NCBI RefSeq assembly: GCF_963662255.1
Contig: NC_085067.1
Span: 1,178,001 to 1,242,000 of the forward strand
From: Cinclus cinclus
Taxonomy: Eukaryota; Chordata; Aves; Passeriformes; Cinclidae
Reading direction: 5' to 3'
DNA length: 64,000 bases
Shown piece after piece: positions 1 to 10,859 of this stretch. Below the pieces are notes generated by a model. It was not told the DNA's origin, did not search any database, and saw only the letters and a program-made list of their open reading frames with translations. A program made the translations under genes and the position numbers. The stretch's first letter is position 1. Every line of letters begins with the position of its first letter.

Positions 1-3000
1 CACCTCCTTACGAGATTTGGCTACTCCAAGAGGATGGGGAACGAGCCTGGACACCCATGGGAGCACAGTTTATACTGGATACGCACACACATGATCCACG
101 AATGGAGATGAAAGCTTCTGTGGAGGACAATTAGCTCAGCAATGCTGTGCCAGCCCATTAACCTCAAATAGCAAAATAACCCCAAAATGCCAGGCTGGAA
201 GTCCCCAGATCTCCCCAAAGTAACCAAAGTACCTGTGCCTGGGGAGCCTTTGTTTCCCAGCATTTGAGCTTTGAGTGTGTATTTAAAGGCTTCCCTGTAA
301 CCATGAGGGACATGGCTGTGCCAGGCACTGGCAATCCCCCTGTTGCCAACACCAACTCTGGGGAGGTGTTAGTCAACACAGCACAAGAGTCTGGGACAGC
401 TCCCTGCAAGTGCTGGAAAGTGTGACTGAGCACAGCAATGTGCTGAGCCATGGAAATCTGGTCAGAAGATGAACAAAATTAAGCATGGGGACAAGATATT
501 TTACACCAGAAAGGCTGCACTGCACATCCGGCTTCAAACAGTCCCAAGGGAATGTGTTGGGATCTTCCCTGCCCTGGGATACACCCCAGGAATTCTGGGC
601 TGGCAGGGCACAGACCAGGCCTTTAAACCTATTTTTCAAAGTCCTGCTGATAATCCAAAGAAATGCAAATCAGTACATCAGCGTGAGTTAAAATCCAGGG
701 AAAAGCAAGTGGCCCTGTTGGCAGGAGTTGATTCAGAAGACCCACAGGTATCTGTGTTCCGAGGATCCTCCCCAGAGGATCCTCCCCTGTTCCTGAGTGT
801 GCAGCCGTGTGCTCAGGTGAGCAGTGGGGAGGGCAGAGGGACCCCGCTGGCAGCTGGGGAAGGGGCTCGACGTCTTATTTCTGTGATGTCAGTGAGGGGC
901 TGGGAAGATGCCAGGAAAAGCAAAATCCTTTGGATTTCTCAAGAAGGAAGGAAGGAAGAAGCTGGCATGTGAGTGCAGCCTAGGCGTGGGCACAGACAGG
1001 GGCACTCGGGCACGGGCTGGGCTCCTGCTCCCCTCCTGCCCCTTGAGCAGGATGAGGCTCTGAGGACTCATTTGGCTGCTGCCTGATGGACTTTCTCCCT
1101 GCCTGACAGCAGCTTCCTCCCTGTTGTCCCACACAAGGACCCTGAATGCTGTTATTCATCCACCAAACCCAGGCGCACGCATAATCCTTCGCCCTTCTGC
1201 TGTGCCCATCCCAGGAGGAGCTTAAAGGCTTTGCAAGCTCCTGGTCTGCGTGTCCCCATCCCATAGGTCGCAGAGAGCAGGGACACTGGTGCAGCTGCAA
1301 CTGCCCCTGTGGCTCCCCCAGCCCTGGCAGCACAGGATAAATCATCCTGTCCTGGCAGTGCCTGGTCCTGGCTCACCCCAGCTGAGCCACCTCAGCATCC
1401 AGCAGTGGTGGCTGTCCTGGCACTGACCTGTGCCACAGAAAAAGTGCCAGGTGACATCTCAGAGCCAGGCTGGGGCCAGGCACAGAGTCAGCTCTGGGTT
1501 AGGAAGGGCCACCAGAATGCCACCTCCACACCATTTTCTATCCAAGCGCCTGCACACGCTGGGATGGGGCTGACACTGAAAATGCTGTGTTTTGGTGTCA
1601 CTGCACAGCACAGGACAGCACAGGACACTTTCCCACACACCTGCACGACTGCTGTCTCACTGCACACTGTGCTCAGGCACTGGCACACCTGTGGCTGCAG
1701 CCTCTGCCTTAGCTCAGCACTCAAAACCATAAAATAGAACCAAACACAAGCCGGCCTTGGGGCGTAGCTCCCTGCTGCCAGCCCAGGGGTTCACCCTGCT
1801 CTCCTCCCACCCAAGCTGCCAGTGACTTGCACAATTCAGAGCCACCCTTGCCAGAGCCAAGGACGAGACCAGAGCCAGGAGAACACCTCAGTCAGGCTGC
1901 TGGGGAGGGACAATGCTCACAGCCTGGGAGGAATATCCTCCTGTGCCCCTGGCATCCTGCCTGGGCACGGCTGCTCTCACCCAGCTCCGGCGGCAGGCAC
2001 TCAGAACCTCCCAAAAACGGGCTCTTCCCATGGAGGGGGCCCGAGGGGAAACTCTGGAGCAGGCACGGTATGAAGTGGAGGCTGCTGGCCCTCAGCTGCC
2101 CAGGAAGAGCCGCTGGATAATCCCAGGGGTCAGTCAGACCAGGAATGTCATGCTGGAAGCAGCAGTTGCTCGGCTCCATGAGGAACGCAGAGGAGCCAGC
2201 AGCTGGAACAGCACTGGGACTGATCTCTCACAGCCCTCTCTGCTCAGAGAAGAGCCTTGGCACTGAGTGCAATGAGAATATTCCCCTCCCCAGAGTCTGA
2301 TGCAGCTCACACAGCAGATGGGTTTGCTCAAACACTGCCCAGCCCCTTCTCCCCTGCTACTGCCACACCATGTTCATGGATCACTCCTGAAAACACGCTG
2401 GAACCAGGATGGGGGTGACACCACCGAGTGCTGGGTCCCCCCAGCCCTGCACTCCCCAGCCCTCAGGGCACTCATCCCGTGGTGGCTGCAAGCCCAAACC
2501 TGTGGTGCCTCAGCTGGGGATGCAGAACAGACGTGCAGAAGCATTTCCATGCAGGGGATTATTCGGAGAAAAGGGCTGACAGCTTCCCCAGTTCCTGGAG
2601 GGAAGACTCTTGGAAGAAGTCTCAAAACTCAAGGATGTTGAACTAGAAATAATGGCTCTGTCCAGAGCAGATGTGTTGAGTTCTGCTGCAGCCAGGCCCC
2701 TGCAAAGGGATTGCTCAATATGAGAAGTCTGGGAATGTGACTGCTCAGCAGCTGCATGTGCGACTATAATAGGACAGAAATTAGGATGAAAAGTAAATTA
2801 TCAGGAACAGAAATTATACTATTCTCTACCACCAAGCATGCCAAGGATGTGCAGGATGGGCCCCAACCAGTCTCTCCAAAACCCCCTTATCACCTTCCTC
2901 TCTGCCTCAGGGGATGCTGTGCACCCCTCCTGGGCCCACAGCCTGGGAAAATTGCTCTGAGCAAATCCTTTTTCATGGAAACAAATAAGCACCTGAGGAT

Positions 3001-4608
3001 CTCCTTTAATACTTGTTCTACCGAGTATTAAAATGGCTGGGTTTAAGCCCTTTTCAAAAGCAAAAGCCATCAGGGAGGCGAGCACAAGTAAGCCCTGCTT
3101 GGGAACCTGTGCAGCACGTACCTCTCTGTACAGGAAATTCTAAATTCCCCTCTGAGCTCTGAGGGCAAGTGCAGAGGAATCAGGAGAGCCATAGAGTGAT
3201 CCCAATCCCAACACAGCACCGTCAGCATTCCTGCCCACGTGGTCTCACCCGACTGCTTTCCTGGGGAGCCCATGGACACTGCAGCACTCTGAACACTCAA
3301 TATCCACATTTCAGAGATGCAGTGGCTGCGGCTGCCTCGGGGCACCCACTGCTCTCCCACCACAACCCAACAGATTGATGGCAGCCCTTTGTGAGCAGAC
3401 CAGATGCTGGCCCTCCACAGCACCCAGCTGGCTCCTAAAGCACCACCACTCTGATAAAACCTGGGGTGACACGCTCAGCTGGGACAGGAGAGCCAGGCAG
3501 GGCGGCACCAGGGACCCCTCGCACAGCACCCGGAGCACCCACCTTCCCCTGCCAGTGCTGGGATGCAGCAGGATCCACAGGGCTGCCAGAGGGTCCTGGT
3601 GCCCCCAGCCCCCTGTGCCAAGCCAGGCGGAGCCACCCCCCTGCCCCTTGGCATTGTGCAGTGCTAATCCCCAGCTTTCACACGTTTTTTCACGGCAGGA
3701 CCACAACCCCAGCCCCAAACCAAGCCCACATTAATGAGGCAGCACCAGATCCTCATCCCAAAGTTGCCTGCCTTTCGAGGCCGCCTTGCACTGGTTTCAT
3801 TGAAGGTAATTTGATCTTGGCAGGACGACATTCCTAAAATAGTTGAGGGAATTCAAACATGAAATAAGGTTTCCAGGAAGGGATTAAAAAAAAAAAATAG
3901 GTCAAGCAAGTGTGAGCGATTAAAGTGACCCGGCATCCCTTTGTACGCTTTAACTGCGACTCTCTTCAACTCTATCTCAAATCAACGTGTAATAAATTAG
4001 ATCCAAGAGGTTGCCCAAAGCACAGAGGCCAATATAAAGATTATTGCAGGAGGTGGCTGGTGTTGGTGACCTTTTCTCCCCCGGCTTTCACCGCCGACAT
4101 CAAACACACAGGGCCCAGCTGAACCATCAGCTCAGAGCTTTGGAACCGCGCACGCGACTGCGGCGCGGCCGGGAGCCAGCGCTGCCTCCAGTGCCCATCC
4201 CGAGCTCCCTACCTCATCCCAGGGCTGGCAGGAGGGAAGCCAGGATTCCCTGTGCCCGCTGTTGTCCCCACGGCACAGCCACACAAAGCCCTCTCGCCAT
4301 ATGTCACACAAACCCATCTTTAACTGCTTATCCCTCTTCTCCCTTTGTGCTCCCAGCCCGGCACAAAAGCGCTGGGAAGCAGCTGGGAGTGAAAGAAAAT
4401 AAAAATTCCTGCGGACACAAAGGTGTGTGGGGTTCCCTGGGGACTGGGCTCAGGACATGGGAGTGTGGAGAACTTGCTGCCAGGCAATTTTTGGGTTAGG
4501 TTTGGGTAATAAAGGGGAGTGGGGGAACATGAACCCGGCGGGGGGCAGGGCCAACCCTACTCCCTGGATAATTAGCGTGGCTGATTCCGATTGCTAATTT
4601 GCCATTAT

Positions 4609-4621
4609 AGGTCAAGGGTCA
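4609..4621 (+). promoter_or_regulatory. DR1-type nuclear receptor half-site pair
   Basis: The sequence reads AGGTCA, one base A, then GGGTCA. This is a direct repeat with one-base spacing, the class bound by RXR/PPAR/HNF4/COUP-TF dimers. It sits beside several TAAT-type homeodomain cores (4,568-4,606) in an AT-rich patch that contrasts with the GC-rich surroundings. Enhancer function is inferred. Confidence 0.3.
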
Positions 4622-7540
4622 CAGAAATTAAAGGATGGTAGGGAAAAAGGGAGAAAGAGCCTGAGTAGAGACAGTCCCTTCCCCTCCATCTCTCTGCATA
4701 GCAGGAACATACTGGAATGGACTGGGATTAGACTGAGATGACCCTGCCCCAGGCTGGTGCAGAGCATCTCTGCAGGATTTGGCTCTGGGCATCCCATAAA
4801 GGCAGGGACAGGCAGGGACAGGCTGTGCAGAGCAGGCCCAGCCTCCAGCATCTCCGGTGGTTGCTCTCCTGCTGTCAGGGTTGAAGGGCCATGGCTCACT
4901 GTGCAAAGGAAAAATCCCGTATTGATTCACCCGAAGCTCTGGAGCACAGCCCGCATGAGTTTCTATGGAAACAAAATTAGTGGAGTAAAAACTCTCCCTG
5001 CCAGCACACGGTGAATTATTCACCAGGACAAGCCCCTGGCCAGAGGGGCTGCTGAGAAGATTTAAAGGTGATCACAGAGTGGCTGCTGTGATCCCCCTTC
5101 CCTCGGGGACCAAACCACAGCCAGGGAGAATGAAAAGCTCTGGGTTTCCACACCATGTGTGTGGTGGGAAGGTCCTGCAAGTCCTCCCTCACCACATCCA
5201 CATCCTCCAGGGTCCCCAGGGAGAGGATGAGGGTTTCCCTCCTTGTTTCCCCCAGCTCCTTGTACCACAGCAGGGCAGTAACCCATGACACAGTGTCTCT
5301 GCCCGAAGTGCACCTGCCATGCACTGGCTACCCTGCGGTCACCCATCCCTGGCAGCCAGAACGAGCCTGTGAGGGCAGGACCAGCCACAGCCCGGCTCAT
5401 CCCACAGAGCCTCTCACTGCTGCAAGCCAAGAGCCAGGGAAGAAAGGGACTAATGAAGTCACAAACAGAGGAGGGGATTTTATGAGTCACTAAGCCATAT
5501 GGCGGATGCACTATCCCAGGAAAGTGCCGAGCCAACAACCCAGCACTGCTGTAGCCTCCTTGTCCTGGGACACAGTGTCACACTGTAATTGCGCTGGGCT
5601 TTTGTCCTCCCTCGTGCTGGGCGACATTGCTCAGCAGAGGAGAACCTGCTTGAAAGGCTACACCTCACCAGGGACAGGTATTTAATTAAGGCCCCACGTC
5701 AGGCCCCTCCTGCCAACCAGCACAGGCTGCTCCATCCCGGCACAACACGGATTGTGGGGTGGAGAAAAGCCCTGGAAGGAGGAATGTTGAGTTTGCTCCG
5801 TCAACACATCACAGGACGTTACACAGGACGCTAACCTGGATCTGAAGCCAGGCCAAGGCTCAGAGAAACTCTGTCTCCTCAGCAGCAGAGTCACTCCTGG
5901 TGACACTCCAGAGTCACAGCCCAGTTCTGGGTGTCAAAGGGACCCTGACCCCCAGCAGTGGCTCTGCTTGTTGCCCCCTTTGCCAACAGCCACGTGCTGG
6001 GCCCAGCCACCACAACAGGCCACGTTCTTCTTCCAAATCCCATCTTGCTTCTCTTGCATTATTTTTAAGTTTGCATGGCTAATTCAGCTACACCCCACCC
6101 TAGATGATCTGCGCTGATTGTGGCAATCACCAGCCAGGGAGGTTAATAGCCACAAGGATTTTAGAAGGAATGGTTTAGGCTCCAGGAGCTGGGAATCCTC
6201 CCCAAAGGTTGTCCCCCATCCCCACTGATGCCTTACAGCCCCAGCACGTGCTCCTGGCGACCCGTCTCCATCACCAGAGCTCCAGCCACTGTTCCCTCCA
6301 TTTTCTGGAGAAGATTTCCCTATTTTCCCCTGCTCAGCCCTGCTTTCCTGCACCAAGGACAGTGGCCAGGCTCCATCCCACAGTGTTTGTGTGCCCATTG
6401 GTGTGTGCCTTCCCTGGGGAAGTGAGAGCGAGGGCAGGGATTGACCAGCTGCCAGGCACAAGGAAGAAATACCACTTCCAGGAGTCAGAGCTCATTTCCA
6501 GCAATAAAAGCAGGCTGGGGCTGGAAGAAAGTACCACTAATAGGGATGCACATCCCACACCACTCCAGCCGCTGATAGGAAAGTACCCAGGGGCTGTAGC
6601 TTGGGAAAATAAAAGCCATCAACAAGGCTTGGTTTTAAGTAGCACAGCTGTAGATTAGGTCCAGATCAGGGCATAAAGGATCTGCCATTCCCCACATGGA
6701 TTATTGCTGTGGATGATGCCCTCCACATGCCAGCCTCGGCTCCTGGCTCTGAGTTATGGCTCCTCCAACAGAAGGAAAAGAAAACCTTACTGCTTCCTTC
6801 CAGGGAGGGGAATGGCCCAGATCAGCATCCACCCTTAACTGCTCCACACTCCATCTTCCTCCTCAGCCCCATTATCCCCACTCCACCCATACACACAGGC
6901 TCTGGGGACCCCAGGAAGAGCCAGCATCTCCAGTGATTGTAAATGTCACCTAGAAAGGAGGACCTGAAGAGTTTGTGCTTCCTGGAGTCATTTGTGGGTG
7001 GATTTTATCTCCTTTCCCATCTATTCTCGGTGTGCTTTGGTGAGGAGGGTCCTCACTGCTGAGTGGACAGCCTGCCTTCCCTCTGCCAGGATCACACTCT
7101 CCAAGCAGGGGTGTGAGACAGTTTTACCCCCCCCAAAACAACCCCCAGAGGTCCAGGCAGATCCCAGGGACTGGGACATGCCTGGGCCCAGCCAGGGGAC
7201 AGCTCCTGCAAAGCAGTTACTCTGGGTTTTAAGCCACATTTGTTTGTTTGTTTGTCGCTGGGCAACAGAGAGGACGGAAAAAATGTCAATGTCATATTGT
7301 CACCCATGAGTCACCACTCAGCACGGGTCGAGATGCCCTGGTCCCGCCACCACCAAGCGTGGGGAGACCAGAAAAGGCCCTGAGGCACCCTAAAAGCAGC
7401 TCACTCCAGCTCTCTCTGGCCCTGCTCTGACACCTTCCCCATCCCCACAGATGGGGACTCAAGTGTCCCGGGCACATCAGTGGCCTGGGGACATAGGTGG
7501 CCCAGGGACAACTTTCTGAGCCCTGCAAGGCAAGGCATGA

Positions 7541-7560
7541 ATTTGCATTCCTATTTGCAT
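7541..7560 (+). promoter_or_regulatory. Two perfect octamer motifs one helical turn apart
   Basis: ATTTGCAT occurs at 7,541-7,548 and again at 7,553-7,560, 12 bases start to start. This is the POU-family octamer in the same orientation on the same face of the helix. Function is not established. Confidence 0.3.
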
Positions 7561-9889
7561 TTCCTAATTGCGCCTGCGGGTTTCCTGGGGCAGCGGCTGG
7601 CTCTGGTTTCCATGGCAGGATTTGTGCAGACCTGGAGAACCGAGAGAGGCACAAAGAGGCCACAATGGACCTGCCACTCACCCGCATCAAAGGCGGCCGG
7701 CAGGGCGGGCCGGGGGCACCGCAGCCTGTCCCCCCTGGCACCCCCAGCGCCGGGGGACCCCCGGGCCAGGGGGAGAAGGTGGCTGGTGGCCAATGTGCCT
7801 GGACATCCGCGGTTCCAGCCGTGGGGACATGCCAGCGCTGAGGGAGGAGTGGAGTCACCACCGCTGTCGTCCAAAGGCAGCAGCTGCTCCGCGCCCGTCG
7901 GAAGTGGTGCAAGAGCTGGACCCAGATGTTCCCCCTGTTCTCATTTCCTGTTATTTTCAGCCAGCTTTCCACCCAGCTGGGTGCGTTGCTTTCTCCTTCC
8001 AACTTCGCTCTCCATTCAGGGACCGTCTCGCTCGCTGCTGTGCCCATCCAGCTCCCGTGCTGGCCCCAGGGAACCGGCAGAACAGCCGGAACAGGGACCT
8101 GGGAAATCCTGATCCCCACACTGTTGCTGCAATCCCAGTGCCACTGAGCAGAGGTGAGGCTCCAGCCAATGTCCCTCCACCACACCGGTCATGGTGATAG
8201 AGATGTTGCCACCACAACAAGAGAGGGACCCATCTCTGCCCTGCACACCTGTGAAAGGCTCAGTGATATTTACGTCAAGTTTTTTTTTCTTGTTATATAG
8301 TTATCAATTATCACCATCACCTTGTGCTGCCTCGAAGCCCCCCAGTTCTGACCACGAGCACCCCACAGGCGAGTCCACCCACAGGGTTAGGGCAGAGCCC
8401 CCTTGCCACATGTCCCACCCTTGGGATTTTACCCTGACAGCACAGACCCTGACCATGAATGACCCTCTGGATCCCCTCCTGGCTATCCCACTCTGAATGC
8501 CAGAACCCGCAGCATGCCCTGTTACCTGTGCCCCTGCACAGGGTGTTGCTGCAGGCAGATAAGCACCTGCATCCACTGTCCTGCTGCTGCTGCTGCTCCC
8601 CCAGGCTCAGGGAACCACAGCACTGGTGCCACAGCAAAGCCACTCGGCCACGCCACCAGTGCTGTCAGGTGTCGGCACATTTTGTTCATTTTTTTCTCAT
8701 TTGAAAGCTCTTTTGTAATAAAATGCTGGAAAAGCCCAAACTTTCCCAGGAGCTTGGAAGAGGATGAGCACCTTTGACAGAAATAATCTTGGCTATCAGA
8801 TGCTCTGACACCAGGAATAGGCTGTGGACAGCCAGGGATTGGTGCACAAAGCTCTGCCAGCATCAGGCACATCCTCACCATAGGGTGGTTGGATAATATG
8901 GTGGGAAAGGCCACAGTGCACAGCTGTGGTGCACAGCTACCAGGAGGTGATGGCAGGGTCTCCTCTGCCATGTTGACCACCAAAAGCTTCCCACCACCTC
9001 CACCACCAGCACCAGCCAATCTTCACTCCCACAAGGTTCCCCTGGGGTCCCTTTGCCCCAGCGCTGCACTCCCGCCGAGTGCTTCCACAGGAAAACCTCT
9101 GTGAAAACCACAAAAAGCTTCTCAGCGGAGCAGATGCCGCTTCAGTCTGTGTTCTTAGAGATGGAGGAGGACGAGGAGGATGTGAAGAAAGCCACAGCTT
9201 CCCCAGCCGCAGGGCAGCAAAGCCCCAGCGGCAGCCTCAGGGGTCAGCCCAGGATGGCGGTTCTCCCGTGGAAATCCTTACAGCTCCAGCCCCCGTATTT
9301 GTTGTCAGTGGCAGCAGCGGGAGGAGGTGTGAGGAGGAGGTGCGACTGCACTGCTTTTTAAGAAAATAATAAAAAAGAGCCTTTCCAACCCGCCTGAGAG
9401 ACAGACGGTGCAGGAGAGCGCTGCTTTGAGTGGTGACTTGCACTTGACTCCTCCATCGCTGTCTGCACACAACTCACTGGCAGCAATTTCAGCGCTGGAC
9501 AGGAATCCCAGGTGAGGATCCAGCCTGGCAGGACGGTGCCCCCCATGCTTAGGGAGTATGACAGATGTGGCTGAGCTGGGCACCCGGTTGGGGGCTCACA
9601 AATGACCCAGGTCACCCAGGAGGTGACCACCACTGCTGTGGAACACTAAGGCCCCAGCAATTCCTGCACCAAGCCACGACCCACCCACCACGGGTGGCGG
9701 GGTGTGAGATGTGCTGCTCCATGAACGCGGCACAGGAGATAGACACGATGTCCAGCAGCACGAAGCCACCAAATCCAAAACCCCAGCGCACGGAGGGGTC
9801 AGGCTCGGGGACCGGTGATGGTCCGGGGCTGAGCGGGACGCGGGTCCTGCCCCACGGCCGAGCCCGCCGGCTGTGGCCCGGCCCATGGG

Positions 9890-9959
9890 GGGATGGCACC
9901 CTCGGTCCCCGCAGGGATGGCACCCTTGTTCCCGCAGGGATGGCACCCTTGTTCCCGCA
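9890..9959 (+). repeat. Tandem repeat, three copies of 23-24 bp
   Basis: Three head-to-tail copies start at 9,890, 9,914 and 9,937, each opening gggatggcaccct. The last two are identical over 23 bases; the first differs by a few substitutions and one extra base. The array lies inside the CpG island. Confidence 0.8.
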
Positions 9960-10355
9960 CCGGGCCGGGGGCTCGGCGGTCCCCGCCGCCCCGCGGGCTC
10001 CGCACGCCGGACCCTCCCGAGCCCGGCGGGCGCGGGGCCCCGCGCAAGGCCCGCGGCGGAGCCGGAGCAGCGGCGGGGCCGTATCGGTGCCGCGGCCCTC
10101 AGCGCTCGGTCCGGCCCGGCTCCGGAGGGGCGGCCGAGCGGCCGCAACAGGCGCGGCCCCGGCCCCGGCCCCGGCGCTCCGCCCGGGCCCCGGTAGAGGC
10201 CGAGCCGGCGGCGCCCCCGCTCCCCCTCAGCCCCGGCGGGGCCCGCGCGGCTCCGGGCCTGACCCGCGCAGGCCGAGCGGCACCGCCCGCCCCAGCCCGG
10301 CCCGGCCCGGCCCGGCCCGGCGCACAAAGAGCCCCGGCCCGCCCCCCCCCCTTAC

Positions 10356-10500
10356 CGGCGGTCGGCGCCGCGCTGCGGGGGCGGCGGCGGGCGGCTCCAG
10401 TCACGCCGGGAACCATGGAAAGGAGCCGGGACGGGAGACGTACGTGGCGGGCGGGCGGGGGCGGCCGTGCCCGGCAGCGGGGGGCGGCGCGGCGGGGCCG
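10356..10500 (-). other. CUEDC1: Candidate first exon of CUEDC1 (5' end uncertain)
   Basis: On the minus strand GC-rich sequence runs into a good splice donor (CCGCCG then GTAAGG, GT at 10,355-10,354). The exon is probably untranslated. An ATG on the minus strand at 10,414-10,416 opens a short frame (MVPGVTGAARRRPR...) that crosses the donor and matches no family I know. Assignment to CUEDC1 rests only on the remembered neighbour relationship with VEZF1 and on strand. The right boundary is a guess, because a transcription start cannot be read from sequence. Confidence 0.35.
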
Positions 10501-10822
10501 GGGCCGGGGCCGGGGCTGGGCCGGGGGGGCGCGGGGACCGGGGCCGCGCCGAGAGGCTGCGGGGACGGGGGGCGTGCGGGGCCCTCGGGACTGGCGTGGC
10601 CTCCCCCGGGACCGGAGTCCCCCCGTGTGGGGAGCGCGGAGCTCCATTCGGCCCGGCCGGGCCCCGCCGCTCCCCGAGGTGAGGCAGCCCTGAGGGGGTC
10701 CTGGGCATCTCGGGGTCCCCCCGTTGTCCCCAGGCTTCCCCAGTGCATCCTGCCGTGGGGTGGACACCTCCGGCTCTGAGTGGCCTGGGGACATCTGTGT
10801 GTGGAAGGAGCAGCATCCCGAG

Positions 10823-10857
10823 GATGGATGGATGGGTGGATGGATGGATGGATGGAT
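10823..10857 (+). repeat. (ATGG)n tetranucleotide microsatellite
   Basis: About nine copies of a 4-bp ATGG/GGAT unit with one G substitution in the middle. Confidence 0.85.
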
Positions 10858-10859
10858 CC

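Larger units (their letters stand above)
1..9829. other. Non-coding stretch, probable CUEDC1 intron 1
   Basis: No exon with recognisable protein similarity is seen on either strand. The open frames are GC-driven chance frames without family motifs or plausible splice boundaries. If the minus-strand donor at 10,354-10,355 belongs to CUEDC1, this stretch is its long first intron. That rests on remembered synteny (CUEDC1 is the neighbour of VEZF1), because no CUE-domain coding exon lies in the window. The stretch contains AT-rich, possibly conserved patches (about 3,840-4,070 and 4,560-4,640) and a pair of octamer motifs at 7,541-7,560. Confidence 0.4.
9830..10700. promoter_or_regulatory. CpG island, probable CUEDC1 promoter
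   Basis: This is a dense run of CpG and GC-box-like sequence, very different from the flanks. It contains a minus-strand splice donor (10,351-10,355 on the plus strand reads cttac) and a plus-strand donor-like site (gtgagg at 10,679), so it could drive divergent transcripts. By synteny the minus-strand gene should be CUEDC1. No coding exon confirms this. Confidence 0.5.

Noticed and set aside
7292..8185. 297-codon minus-strand ORF
   Set aside because: No recognised motif, composition like its GC-rich surroundings, and other frames are open too; no homology search was possible.
9565..10779. 404-codon plus-strand ORF and 243-312-codon minus ORFs in the left CpG island
   Set aside because: GC-rich sequence has few stop codons; the translations are Ala/Gly/Pro/Arg-rich with no recognised domain and several frames are open at once.
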